In this document: positions 1 to 10,243 of the stretch, piece by piece
Numbering within the stretch: the stretch's first letter is position 1
How the letters are laid out: each line of letters begins with the position of its first letter
DNA from: Halisarca cf. caerulea
Taxonomy: Eukaryota > Porifera > Demospongiae > Chondrillida > Halisarcidae
DNA: 22,500 nucleotides
NCBI GenBank assembly: GCA_963170055.1
Contig: CAUJGJ010000483.1
Location: 966,117 to 988,616 of the forward strand
Direction: 5' to 3'
Position numbers and translations under genes: made by a program
The notes under the pieces: model-generated
Told to the model about the DNA's origin: nothing
Databases searched by the model: none
The model's input: the letters and a program-made list of their open reading frames with translations, nothing else

Positions 1-63
1 AGACTTTGTCCTGTGCTGGTGTTGGCTGCTCCAGAGATGTGTACATTTCATTTTCACTGACTC
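1..63 (-). CDS. Gene A exon 4 (partial): start of juxtamembrane region
   Basis: After acceptor TTTACTCAG|GAGTC the sequence reads VSENEMYTSLEQ, matching gene B's [12 protein letters not shown], and runs off the window edge. It shows the first YTSL motif is conserved and that the coding frame resumes after the damaged exons. Confidence 0.7.
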
Positions 64-357
64 CTGAGTAAACAATATATATTTTAGGAAATGATATGTA
101 TTATTACATATAGCAACCATACAAAAGTAAGCATAATAATAAGTGAGGCATGCAAAGAACGCACCAGAGTTGATTATATTGTAACAGAAAAAGAAACAAA
201 CCTTTTACAAAGACAAATCAAGTTCTGTGGTTTGGCAGACAGAGAAATAACATGCAAGCCAAATGAGTCCTGTTGCAATGAGTGCTCACACATATATACA
301 CATACATACCCTACGAATATACGTATCATGCAATGAATCCGTGTTATGTACATGATG

Positions 358-426
358 GGTGTATATACACCTACATGCTGGGTGTATATACACCTACATG
401 CTGGGTGTATATACACCTATATACGT
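358..426. repeat. Three tandem 23-bp units with a perfect palindrome
   Basis: GGTGTATATACACC, a perfect 14-bp palindrome, followed by TACATGCTG recurs at 358, 381 and 404 in gene A intron 3. The paralogous intron of gene B has a single copy (about 13312). Confidence 0.85.
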
Positions 427-825
427 GCTGGGGGTATAAGTGGATTACATGGATGACCTTTTGTTATACTAGATTATTGTAGAGAATCATAATGACTCAT
501 ACATGAAGGGAGTGGGATCATTTCCGGTTGTCAGATAGCTTCTGTAATGCATGGCTCACAATAACTATCACAAAAGCCATGCAAGAGTGTACCAAACTCT
601 ACGCCATAGGTTAGAGTAGCTATGGACAGAGGTGCATGCATTTGCTGCTTTGCACAAGTACATACAAGAAATTGCATTATTAAGAGGTACGTATAAAGCA
701 AGTGATAATTAAAACAGCCACTCCATGGGGTCTCGATCAAGCAAACAAGAAAGGAATAAAAATAACGCAGGAAGTAATATAACTCGCTGCTGATCTTTCA
801 CAACATACTGTATGTGCATACTCAC

Positions 826-1177
826 CAATAGTTGGAGGATCACGGACATGTGTATTGCCAAGCCTGTACTTCCTCCTCTTGTTGACATCACAAACTGCCA
901 CCACAACAGAGAGGAGGCCGAGGACAAGGACCACTACAACTACAGCACCCACAGCTCCCCCAATTGCAGCCCCAAGTGAGCCTGGTGGGGTTGGGTTGTC
1001 CACAGGGACAACAACTTCAGTACTACTTGAGAATGGTCCAGAGGATGATGTGGTGATGTGGTCTAAGGGAACCTCACCTGTGGTGGGTGGTGGGGAGACA
1101 GTGTTAATTGGAGACTGCATGAGAGGAGGTAGCAGAGGGTTCATTGCTGGATGAAGCCTCAGGAACAGAGGATAGTC
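826..1177 (-). pseudogene. Gene A exon 3: truncated stalk and transmembrane exon
   Basis: The stalk, TM helix ([10 protein letters not shown] then a Val/Leu run) and basic stop-transfer NKRRK are present, with donor ATTG|GTGAGT. The upstream part of the exon is deleted. A cryptic acceptor TTGTAG|GACTAT at 1177 would be in phase, but a 4-nt insertion near 1117 then gives a stop at 1104. A later phase-compatible acceptor (CCACAG|GTGAGG, about 1080) could bypass that. The left boundary is therefore tentative. Confidence 0.6.
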
Positions 1178-1380
1178 CTACAATATGCTTAGAATACATC
1201 ATTAAAGCAAATACTGGTGGTCCAGGACCTCTTAATCTTACTGCTATGGAGTACAAAGGTCTGATCACAGGCACGTACGTACCACAGTATGCGTGCATGC
1301 TTTGTACACAAAACAAACTTTACAATATTATGTACATATTTTCTGGTACTAGCACATTCTGTGCTGTAGCACCCGATTTT

Positions 1381-1381
1381 C

Positions 1382-1413
<32 letters not shown>

Positions 1414-1420
1414 ATATATA
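1381..1420. repeat. (TATC)n microsatellite
   Basis: About eight TATC units pass into a TA run, in gene A intron 2. Confidence 0.9.
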
Positions 1421-1641
1421 TATGTATGTATTATACAGTAATTGTAAATATCTTCATATACCACACTGTGCACACACATCAGGGTTGGGCCATTTTATAC
1501 ATGAAAACCCGCAGTATTTTAGGGGCTGCCTGCTATATTATTTTTATTACGATTTCCAGAAGTGTAATGCTTTATTCTGCAACAGCAAGTAGGCGAATAA
1601 AAATGGCTACTGAAAGAAAAGAAGACTTTAACAAGCAACGA

Positions 1642-1859
1642 TTTATCTCTGCAACAATGGTATATGTCAGGTTTATGAAGAAGTTTTATCCTTTATCTTT
1701 GTATTTTTTGCTTTCGTTGCAATTTTGAAGAAAATTCACCACATTTTGGCGAAGTTTCAGCCACGGTTTTTTCCTTCAGGATTTTCTTCAAAATTGCAAC
1801 GAAGGTGAAAAATACAAAGCTGAAGGATAAAACTGATACCATTGTTGCAGAGATAAACT
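1642..1859. repeat. Long fold-back in gene A intron 2
   Basis: The left arm (1642-1735) and right arm (1781-1859) are inverted copies: TTTATCTCTGCAACAATGGT at the outside and GCAATTTTGAAGAAAAT at the inside, with about 45 bp between. The left arm carries about 15 extra bases. It would form a strong hairpin and is probably a MITE. I found no copy in gene B intron 2. Confidence 0.75.
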
Positions 1860-2174
1860 GTTATATTCGGAAGTAATTCGGGACGAGGGGTGGCAGCCCC
1901 ACAGTTTTTTTTTTACCAGAATTACTTGTTTCGGTGATTATGATATATATATAATACTGATTCATGGCAATTGAAATACCATGAGTATAATGATATTCAA
2001 TTAAGGCCTCAAGATTTATTGCACTAGAACAGTATTGTATATCATTTTCAGATCCTGTTGCATATTTCATCATTATTTTGCTGGGCAATAGTTGTGACTG
2101 ATTAGCACCAATATCATCCATCCCTACAACACAGAGGTATGCCAATTCACACATATTCACATGCATAGGCACAC

Positions 2175-2175
<1 letters not shown>

Positions 2176-2239
<64 letters not shown>
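2176..2239. repeat. (TC)n(AC)n compound microsatellite
   Basis: A TC run followed directly by an AC run, in gene A intron 2. Confidence 0.92.
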
Positions 2240-2240
<1 letters not shown>

Positions 2241-2321
2241 TGCAGGGTGCCTAGGATAGTAGCTATAGGCTAAAAGCCTTCCCTGATTAAATAAGCTTGC
2301 CTAACCTAACCTATGTACACA

Positions 2322-2322
2322 T

Positions 2323-2388
<66 letters not shown>

Positions 2389-2506
2389 CACACACACAAG
2401 CACATGCAGACACATACACACACAATCACACACACACACATGTATGCACGTACGCATGCACGTACACATGGACACACACATGCATACACACACACACACA
2501 CACATG

Positions 2507-2563
<57 letters not shown>

Positions 2564-2571
2564 ACACACAT
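2322..2571. repeat. (CA)n microsatellite, interrupted
   Basis: About 250 bp of CA units with CATG and TACG interruptions in gene A intron 2; (TG)n on the sense strand. Confidence 0.92.
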
Positions 2572-2857
2572 TCAGTGCATGCTATATAGAAATAAGGTGC
2601 AAGTGTTGGATGGACAAATGTCCTATATAGCATCATTCTTTTGGATCAGACAATTTCAGATTTGCTCGGACATAATTTGAAAAAATACACATGTGCCACA
2701 GTACGTCTACGTATCAACAAGTAATGAAAGCATAAGTAGTCATTCTCAGTCCAAATGATTTGGTAACATCACTGTGTGTGTGTTAACTGAACATTAGGTA
2801 GTGCTCAGCGAAATGTCTGTGCCAAAATTTTTGAGTCGGACAAAATGCCAAAATTCA

Positions 2858-2872
2858 ACACACATACACACA

Positions 2873-2921
<49 letters not shown>
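2858..2921. repeat. (CA)n microsatellite forming the gene A intron 2 donor
   Basis: The array runs up to the exon 2 boundary at 2922, so the sense strand reads CCAG|GTGTGTG and the array supplies the donor GT. Confidence 0.9.
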
Positions 2922-2923
<2 letters not shown>

Positions 2924-3617
2924 GGTGGTCCACCACTGGACATGACAATACTGCTGGAGGGATTGAACACTGTAGACATCTGTTCTAATGATGAAGACAC
3001 TGCACTTGTTGGGCACTCCATACAGCTCACTACATACAGATACACTCCACAATTATGTACGTACGTATGTAATCTATTGAAGGAAATCCACAAGACAACT
3101 CAACAGAAACGGACATCAGTGGAACCAATGATTGAGCCATAACTGCTAAGGTGAGTGGATTAGTGGATGGAGGACTTAAAGATTGTAGGATAGAATGAGG
3201 GCGGAAGGTGGTGGTAAAGTACATTTGAAGATAATTTCCTGTGCTAGGACAGTAGAACCCCAGGGCATCTCCAGGGGAGAAAGTGAAGTCGATTCCACTG
3301 AAGGTGTGGAAAGCTATCTGTTGATTTACATTGGTAGTCACAACAGAACTGGTCACTTTAGTGAACACAGTAGATACGCTGTCAGGGTGAACTAGCTGGA
3401 GTTTTAGGATTCTGTCTCTGCATGAAACCACTTGCACCTCCACCAGTTGTCACTACAGTCCAATCTGTTATTACACCACATCCAGAGAAGTTTGTTGTTG
3501 GGACAATGACTTGATTGTTACAAGCGAATAAACCATCGTTAGCACCTCCTGGCCATGGGAAGGTGGGGGTCTCACAGGTACCTGCTATAGAAGCAACAGT
3601 TTCTGAATCAATGAAGT
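2922..3617 (-). pseudogene. Gene A exon 2: ectodomain exon with two frame breaks
   Basis: The acceptor is TATATAG|ACTTC and the donor CCAG|GTGTGT, both as in gene B. The first 65-70 codons (FSGCGVITDW and so on) lie in one frame. The middle, with FSPGDALGFYCPSTG, lies in a second frame (about 3440-3065). The end ([16 protein letters not shown]) returns to the first. Total length, 696 nt, equals gene B's because the breaks compensate. As read, translation stops at 3382. Unlike gene B it has one N-glycosylation sequon (NFS). Confidence 0.75.
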
Positions 3618-4499
3618 CTATATATACCACAGTAATAATTATTATTTTAAAAAATCCTGACAGTTAAAACTTAATTCCAGCTTTAGGACAAGCAAATAGC
3701 TATTAGGATATCATCATCTTTAAGTTCAGGATTTTTAAGGTGATGGGTGCATGGGGGAATTTTGCTCAATATATTTAACATCAGATTCTACCAAGTTACA
3801 GCTTGGCAATTGACATTGAATTAGAGGGGATGATTTTTCATTTCAATAAATGCATGGTTCCACTTCGGGTTTGGGTTTGAAAAATACAAAATTCTGTTTC
3901 AGAATTGCTTGATTCTGTTTCATAATTCCGCTTCACAACCTGATATCAACCATCAAATTTGCAAGATTAAATATGATTTTGACTTCTATCACATATATTG
4001 AGGCATTACCGTAAACAGTAACACAAAAGGCACGACTAAAACATGAAACTATAGATGATGCATGATCATTCGAATATGTGGATCAAAACAATGTCAATTA
4101 ATGACATGTAAACTAGTTAAATCTGTGCTCTATGTCACCACTAGAATACAATTCTTATGGCATCCTTGAAGCCTTAAAGAATTCAAGGGGGGGGGGGGGG
4201 AGCATTGAAACGATTTAGCACACTGAAAAGTTATCGTTTTAAATCGATTCCATTAGTCATCATGAGAACGTCATCGTCACCTCTTTGATCGAAAATGTCT
4301 AGCCTTCACGAAAGTCTTCATTTTAGGTTTAGAACAAATTACATGAATAGTAATTGGACAGTTTAAGAAATAACCTGTTAGTTGTTAATGCTATTTTTGT
4401 ACCCATAGCAATGCAACATTGATTTCCCCGAGGAGGTTGCCAAATATTATGCAGGATCATCAATACACGTGTGAGCTTCAAGTTCATGTCTTATATAAA

Positions 4500-5689
4500 C
4501 AGGTTACTAGTGTCCAATTATTTTCTATCTGGTCTCCACTGGGTCTGGCTTTTTCACTGTTTTCATAAATGTTACAATTCTGGAGAATTTGTAAACATAT
4601 AGCTTGTTTTTGTGCCAAATCTTGAGCATTTCATTGGAGCTACTTAGATTTTGAACCAGAAATGGGATGTATCTCAGGAATGCCAAAACACGAGGGTGTG
4701 AGGATTGCCTCATTTCAGCTACTATATGGCCTCTTTGTTGTAACAATAATAAGTCAATGACCCAGAGTGATCTATATAGCCATTGACTCCTCCATATATA
4801 GAGGTAACAAATTACTAATAGTTGACTCTTGTGGCAAGGTCAACTATAATTATAGTTGGTCTCAGTTTGTTTTTGATTTGAAATTGGTTGTGTTTTGGGT
4901 AGTACCATAGGTGCCAACTGTCCCGGATGGATTGTCCGGGAGAGTCACGGAAAAAGTCCTGTATACGCCTGGGTCCCGGATGAAGCCGGGCTACTTTGTC
5001 CTGGATTCTAACGTTTGTAACCATTAAATGACAAATTTCCAAAAATAACCTATTTCTTACTTTAAATATCACCAGTAATTTAGATAGAAAGGTTTTAAGC
5101 AAATTCGTTCACATTATGTAGGAAAACGGAGACTGACTTTAAAAGTAACCAGTGCAAACAATCCAGAGTCGCCATGTTGGTATTACACAACTTGTAACCT
5201 CAATGAGTGAAGCCATACATGCTATTCAATCAATTGTGTAGGGTTGTCAGTGTTTCCACAGGCAGTGTCAATACAATTAATGCAGTTGCAAGTTGTATGG
5301 CCCTTAGACTATAGCATTGCTATTTCATGTTGACAATGTATCCAAACGTCAAAGAAGTTCCCAACATGTTAGCAACACTCATCATACAGTGAGTGAGTTT
5401 GCGCTGATCTTGTTAAAGGACGGTCTTTTTGGTTAGGTTAGAAGTTCCAGACTATCGATCTGTTCCATTGATACGTTACACATTCAATATTATCTGTATT
5501 TTGTGCTTATGATGCTGTACTACATATATACACAACTGCCTGCCCTACATGCATGGAATGCAGTCGACAGTTGTTGACAATACTGAAAGTACACTACGCA
5601 TAGGGTGTACCTGAAATTAATTTTGGAAAGTTGGCACCTATCAGTTGGGTACCCTTAAAGAATAATCGGACACAATAAAAAATAATCTG
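4500..5689. mobile_element. TIR element in gene A intron 1, interrupted by another element
   Basis: The termini are CAGGTTACTAGTGTCCAATT and the inverse of the right end, CAGATTATTTTTTATTGTGT, then CCGATTATT. A copy in the opposite orientation lies at 20342-20860 with high identity over the shared part (for example 4600-4720 against 20640-20760). A partial copy lies at about 16785-16830. No convincing coding capacity. Confidence 0.6.
4907..5641. mobile_element. 735-bp element nested in the 4500-5689 element
   Basis: The perfect 13-bp inverted ends ATAGGTGCCAACT / AGTTGGCACCTAT bound a segment absent from the 20342-20860 copy. Nesting shows it arrived later. No transposase frame seen, so it is probably non-autonomous. 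Confidence 0.65.
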
Positions 5690-6550
5690 TTTATATAGTA
5701 TACACTTGAAAATTGATAGGTATAGCAATTTGACTCCCTATAAAGCATCAAAGCATGGTATTAATGGAAAAGGCTTTGTTTCTGCTTAACCGAATGACTT
5801 TTTTGATCATTCTTTGGCCTACGCATGCAGATTTTAGATAAATGACAGTAGTGACACAAACATCGTTCAGTATATGCATCAATTAAATTGATGTGAAAGT
5901 TAAATGCTATATAATTATTAACTTAATTAATGGTTTCCCAGTGTCATAAAATTTTTGGGGCTCCCCTCATTTCAGGCTCCCCAGGTCTAGGATTTTCAAA
6001 TTTTTGAGCCCCCCCAGGGAGTGTAAAATTTTAAAATTCTGGACACCCGCTTGTAAATTGATCATTAAGCTCCCCTATAAGATGACAGTTACAACCACAC
6101 AGATGTCAATCTATTTGCAGGTAATTCCATATAAGCCTTTATTAAATAAGTTATTAGATTCAAGTCATAGGAGAGGCATACACTGCATGAGCTAGTTTTG
6201 AGACAATTTAATTCATAAAATTGATCGATTAAAGCATTTGATAAGTTCAGTAGGTAGAAAGTACACTTTAGAAATAGACTGTAGATTGTTTACATTGGCC
6301 TTTTTAACTGCCAGGAATTTTTTGTTTCAGTGGAAGTTCTCCACATGGTTTCAGGTAACTGTACTCCATAATAATGTATACAGTCAGTCCTTATGAGAAA
6401 GTCTAGCTTCTTTATGTTCTCAGGACATGCACAACAAACCAAACAAGGCTTGGAAACTAGTTTGTATGTGTTAAGCAGAAATTTGTCTTAAGGGTGTAGA
6501 AAAGTGTGTAAATATCACCAGCCAGCAACGCATGAGGTAACATCTCATTA

Positions 6551-6880
6551 ATTAACTGCTCCAACATGCAAAGGAGCTAGTCTAAGAGTTGAAGCCATGC
6601 GTTCTCATGTGAGGCAAAAGAATTGCCTATTTGTGGAAACACATCTACTGCCATTTTCTGAAGGGAGGCCTAATCTCACGCTGGGGGGGGGGGGGGGGGG
6701 GGGGGGGGGAGTTTTATGAATTAACTGCTCCAACATGCAAAGGAGCTAGTCTAAGAGTTGAAGCCATGCGTTCTCATGTGAGGCAAAAGAATTGCCTATT
6801 TGTGGAAACACATCTACTGCCATTTTCTGAAGGGAGGCCTAATCTCACGCTGGGGGGGGGGGGGGGGGGAGTTTTATGTT
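6551..6880. repeat. Tandem duplication of ~165 bp with long G runs
   Basis: ATTAACTGCTCCAACATGCA to a poly-G run and GTTTTATG occurs at 6551-6719 and again at 6720-6880, almost identical. The G runs are 27 (6683-6709) and 18 (6852-6869) long. Gene B intron 1 has one related segment near 18385-18445 with a shorter G run. Confidence 0.85.
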
Positions 6881-7013
6881 ATCAGTATCTAATGGTACAT
6901 ACGAGACTAGACTACGAAAGTAGAATAATTCCAAAATTTGGCATAATATTGGTGCGTAGAACAGCACAGGAAAAAAGAAAAATCAGGCCACTAATATGTT
7001 AAAACAAGCTTAC

Positions 7014-7083
7014 CCTGTGTCTCTGCCTCATCGAAGAGAGAGATAAGAATCAAGGCGAACCAACAACACACGGCTGTTTCCAT
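7014..7083 (-). CDS. Gene A exon 1: signal peptide
   Basis: ATG at 7081-7083 opens 23 codons plus one base, with a hydrophobic core (WFALILISLF) and an acidic end (DEAETQ). It ends CAGG|GTAAGC, as in gene B. Its 70-nt length and phase are conserved, while the first ten residues differ from gene B. Confidence 0.72.
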
Positions 7084-7310
7084 GATACGCTGCAAAAAGA
7101 TAATACCCCGATTCGAGAACAATAATTAGATTCATAGTTACTGTATTCTTGGCAGCATAATGATATTCATCAGCAGGGCCCATTAACACTCACAGCGACA
7201 ATGAATACTCCGCAGAAATGGCGAGTTTTATTTCTGCTTCATCTTACTGAAGAAAAACATATTTGGCAAGTGTTTGATCTGCAGCTGGTATATATAGTTT
7301 GTGTATAAGG
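7084..7310 (-). promoter_or_regulatory. Candidate promoter / 5' flank of gene A
   Basis: This flank is conserved with 18756-19165 upstream of gene B, including the block around GCATAATGATATTCATC, the pair TCTTACTGAAGAAAA, and GCAGCTGGTATATATAG (a TATA-like CTATATATA on the minus strand). Conservation may simply reflect the recent duplication. No transcription start can be fixed from sequence alone. Confidence 0.3.
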
Positions 7311-7339
7311 CTAGTATTTAGGGACTACAGAATAATGGA

Positions 7340-7340
<1 letters not shown>

Positions 7341-7392
<52 letters not shown>

Positions 7393-7393
7393 T

Positions 7394-7479
<86 letters not shown>
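7341..7479. repeat. (CA)n microsatellite, intergenic
   Basis: A CA array about 260 bp upstream of gene A. It is absent from the paralogous position near 19205 upstream of gene B. Confidence 0.92.
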
Positions 7480-7481
<2 letters not shown>

Positions 7482-7810
7482 ATATGCCTGGACCAAATAA
7501 TGCAGTCTGACTTCATTACAATGAATTGCCTGACTAGTACTTCCCCTTTTGCATTAGCTATGGTGCATTCAGGGAATGGATGCAATGCAATTGTTTTTGG
7601 TGGAACTAGCATGTTGGGTGGTTATTTGACATTTATATGTCCATTTTGAGTGGGTGTCGTCCTAATCATGGATCCGTTCTCATTTTGGGTTGGTTTTGGG
7701 TGAGACATGCTTGTTAGCATGGTGGGTTAGCTAATGCATTTAAGGGAAAGGAAGCCAGTCAGAGCCATTTTAGGTACATACATGCAGACATGCATATATG
7801 TAATATACAA

Positions 7811-7953
7811 TATAGCACGAGAAGGAGGTTGGTATCAGAAAATGTAGACCCGTGGTGCTTGACATACTTACCGAGGCGTGAAGCACCAAGGTAAATATAA
7901 GCACCTGCATGAGAGGCTATGTTTTCTGATACCAGTCGACTTCCCATGCTATA
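7811..7953. mobile_element. 143-bp inverted-repeat element
   Basis: About 32 bp at the left (TATAGCACGAGAAG to GGTATCAGAAAA) is inverted at the right (TTTTCTGATACC to CTTCCCATGCTATA). The same element upstream of gene B (19430-20334) is split by another insertion. Confidence 0.6.
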
Positions 7954-8992
7954 TTAGTATATGACAGCAGGTACTTTATACCATCAAATAATGCTGTGAT
8001 CTGTTAACTGGTTGGTATATGGTCAAAAAAGTATTGACCACCCGCTCTATATAGTAACTTCCCTATATGGTTGCACAAAAGGCATATGCATACTATATAT
8101 ATGTTGGAATATTGGGTGCATGGTCATTAGACATGTATGTGTCCATTCTGGGTGGGTGTCACCTCGATATTGGATCTGTTCCCTTTTGGGGGGAAGCTTC
8201 ACTATTACAGTGTAAGTCTACCATGAGACATGACTGTAGCTTTGATATATAGCACGGTCTAGCTCTTTCACAATAATGATCAAAGGGGGGAGGGGAGGGG
8301 GGTAATTACAAAGTACAGTATTCAGTAGAGTGCAGATATGCTGTGGTATCCTAGGTGTCTATAAAATGTATGCAGCGCAGTGATGTAAGGAGGTGCAGAT
8401 ATGTACTATGTGCATAGTATCGCAAATGTATTATAGTTAACTAGGAGATATATGCTCCATCATGCAGGGGAAATTTGAGTTTTAGGTTAAATATTTTGGC
8501 ATCTGAGGCCATTTTAGACCATTCAAGGTTGATTTTGACACTCATTATAGGGCCTTCTCACATACAGTAATTTGCACTATATACATGCACTTGGATTTTT
8601 TCAGGGGAGCTCTGGTCCCCACACAGCTGGATAGAGCTCTGCCATGCAATGGGAAATGATAAGGACACATGAGGAGACTAGCATATAATATTCTAATTGC
8701 AGTATGCATGCATATATACAACAGCTATATATATATAGATGCCCTTAATAATTGGCTTATATTGTGCACACATGTATAATACTGTAATTAAATGTAATCA
8801 CGCATGAGTTAGTGATGATCATCCACAAAATTATATGTCACTTAATGCCACATGTACTCTACAAGGGAGTGTACACTAGTATTAATATTAATGCTGGCTC
8901 AATGTCAAAAACAATCAGTTTATGTAACTTCACAGTAATACTGTATAAACATACTACATTACTTAAATATTGTTTACAACAAAATTGAACAC

Positions 8993-9188
8993 TCAGTAAT
9001 AGTACGGCTCATAATACATGTATTGTAGTTCTTTGTAGAGCCCCTCTCCGTCCGATAGAGGACCTCCCAACACTTGAGCAGAAGGTGATACAATATCTTC
9101 TTTCTTCCAGGATAGTAGGACCCTCTCTGATTTACAGAATTCCCCACTTATATCTGAAGCACTTGGTCTCTCATTGTGGGAGGGGTTC
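8993..9188 (-). CDS. Gene B exon 10: end of kinase fold and Tyr-rich tail
   Basis: The 196-nt terminal exon encodes residues 790-854 and a TGA stop (8993-8995). It completes the CW...RPS motif ([10 protein letters not shown]) that closes tyrosine-kinase domains, then a short tail. The tail has tyrosines at 841, 846, 848, 849, 852, 853 and 854 and ends EPYYY. No AATAAA signal was obvious just downstream. Confidence 0.86.
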
Positions 9189-10067
9189 CTGAGGGAGAGG
9201 ATGTACGAGGGCTTAATATAATATGGAGAGTGTCAGCCTCTAAGTGCATGCCATTATGGCCTTCACACATACACCTAAACTTGCAATTTGACCTCAACTA
9301 TTATCGGTATACATGTGCATGCAGTAAGCTAGATACAGTGAAACCTCTACAACAAGGACACCAGATACAGTGAAACCTCTACAACAAGGACACCAGATAC
9401 AGTGAAACCTCTACAATAAGGCCACCAGATACAGTGAAACCTCTACAATAAGGACACCAGATACAGTGAAACCTCTACAATAAGGACACCACTGCGACCA
9501 CAGTAAGTTGTCCTGTTTATGGATGTGTCCTAGGAGGATTCAACATACACATGTCAATGTGAGGGACTTCAAATGGTACAGACCATGCAATGCTGTCCTG
9601 TTTAAGGAGGTGGCTGCACTTCAGAGGTGTCCTTTAATATAGAGGTTTTCTTGTATACACACATACCAGCATTTCGTCATGATGGTGTAGACATCTCTTG
9701 GACAACCAGGAGGAGGGGGAGGGAGGGAGTCTTTGAACTTTAGTAATTTCAGCTGCAAATGAAGAGAAGAGGATTAGGTTCAGTTGCATAGAGAACACAT
9801 GCAATGCACAGGTTAAATGTAAACACATGCAGCCTGAATTGCTATAGATAGTAGTAGGTGGTATTCACACTTTATAAAGTATTAGCTATAATCACACCCA
9901 CTCACATGGTGCTATAAAATTTAATGCAAGAATTCACAAACTGGCATTACATTATACGTACATATAGTCCATATCTATTCATGGCCTTCATTGCATGGCA
10001 CACACGTATACATCATACATAATATAATCACATGCATACACATAATTATATTATACACACACCCAGC

Positions 10068-10122
<55 letters not shown>

Positions 10123-10189
10123 CCACATGCACCCCCCACACACATGCACCCCCCACACACACGCACACACATACACACACACACGCACA

Positions 10190-10243
<54 letters not shown>

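Larger units (their letters stand above)
3618..7013 (-). other. Gene A intron 1
   Basis: Intron of 3396 nt with no recognised exon. It contains a 14-G run (4187-4200), a nested pair of TIR elements (4500-5689) and a tandem duplication carrying long G runs (6551-6880). Confidence 0.55.
1..7083 (-). pseudogene. Gene A: 5' part of a paralogous receptor gene, probably broken
   Basis: Exons matching gene B exons 1, 2, 3 and the start of 4 lie at 7083-7014, 3617-2922, about 1177-826 and 63 to the window edge. Relative to gene B it has a net +4-nt insertion near 3421 that leads to a stop at 3382, a net -4 change near 3065, a deletion equivalent to gene B 14066-14455 that removes the exon 3 acceptor and 67 nt of coding sequence, and another +4 insertion near 1117. 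As read, the product would end inside the ectodomain. The signal exon, donor sites and juxtamembrane start look intact, so decay seems recent. Sequencing errors could explain indels but not the 390-bp deletion. The kinase exons lie outside the window. Confidence 0.75.
7311..8992. other. Intergenic DNA between gene A and gene B
   Basis: No gene seen. It holds a (CA)n array, an inverted-repeat element (7811-7953), two copies of an ~85-bp motif around TGTCCATTYTGRGTGGGTGTC (about 7617 and 8117) and a dispersed-repeat segment at about 8180-8650. The part from 7960 onward is paralogous to 20890-21994 next to gene C. Confidence 0.6.

Noticed and set aside
855..1154. Plus-strand Thr-rich open frame
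   Set aside because: Antisense of the stalk/TM exon of gene A.
1144..1728. 194-codon plus-strand open frame
   Set aside because: It crosses an antisense exon, a TATC microsatellite and a fold-back arm; no protein signature.
1868..1937. Small inverted repeat (AAGTAATTC) around a T run
   Set aside because: Only about nine matching bases; not enough to call an element.
2298..2312. CCTAACCTAACC, telomere-like
   Set aside because: Only two units; too short for an interstitial telomeric repeat.
2297..2680. Open frames of alternating Thr-His or Cys-Val over CA arrays (also at 7299-7649, 10046-10313, 11368-11677, 14464-14993, 15142-15678, 19747-20173)
   Set aside because: They are a trivial result of translating CA/TG repeats and have no coding context of their own.
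4525..4746. Open frame similar to 20647-20856 (shared SSSNEMLKIWHK)
   Set aside because: Similarity is explained by high nucleotide identity between two copies of one TIR element. No start context or known domain is seen, and the frames diverge at the ends.
9331..9490. Possible CRISPR-like array of 32-bp repeats
   Set aside because: The units abut without spacers, and the last one is a transposon end in a eukaryotic intron.
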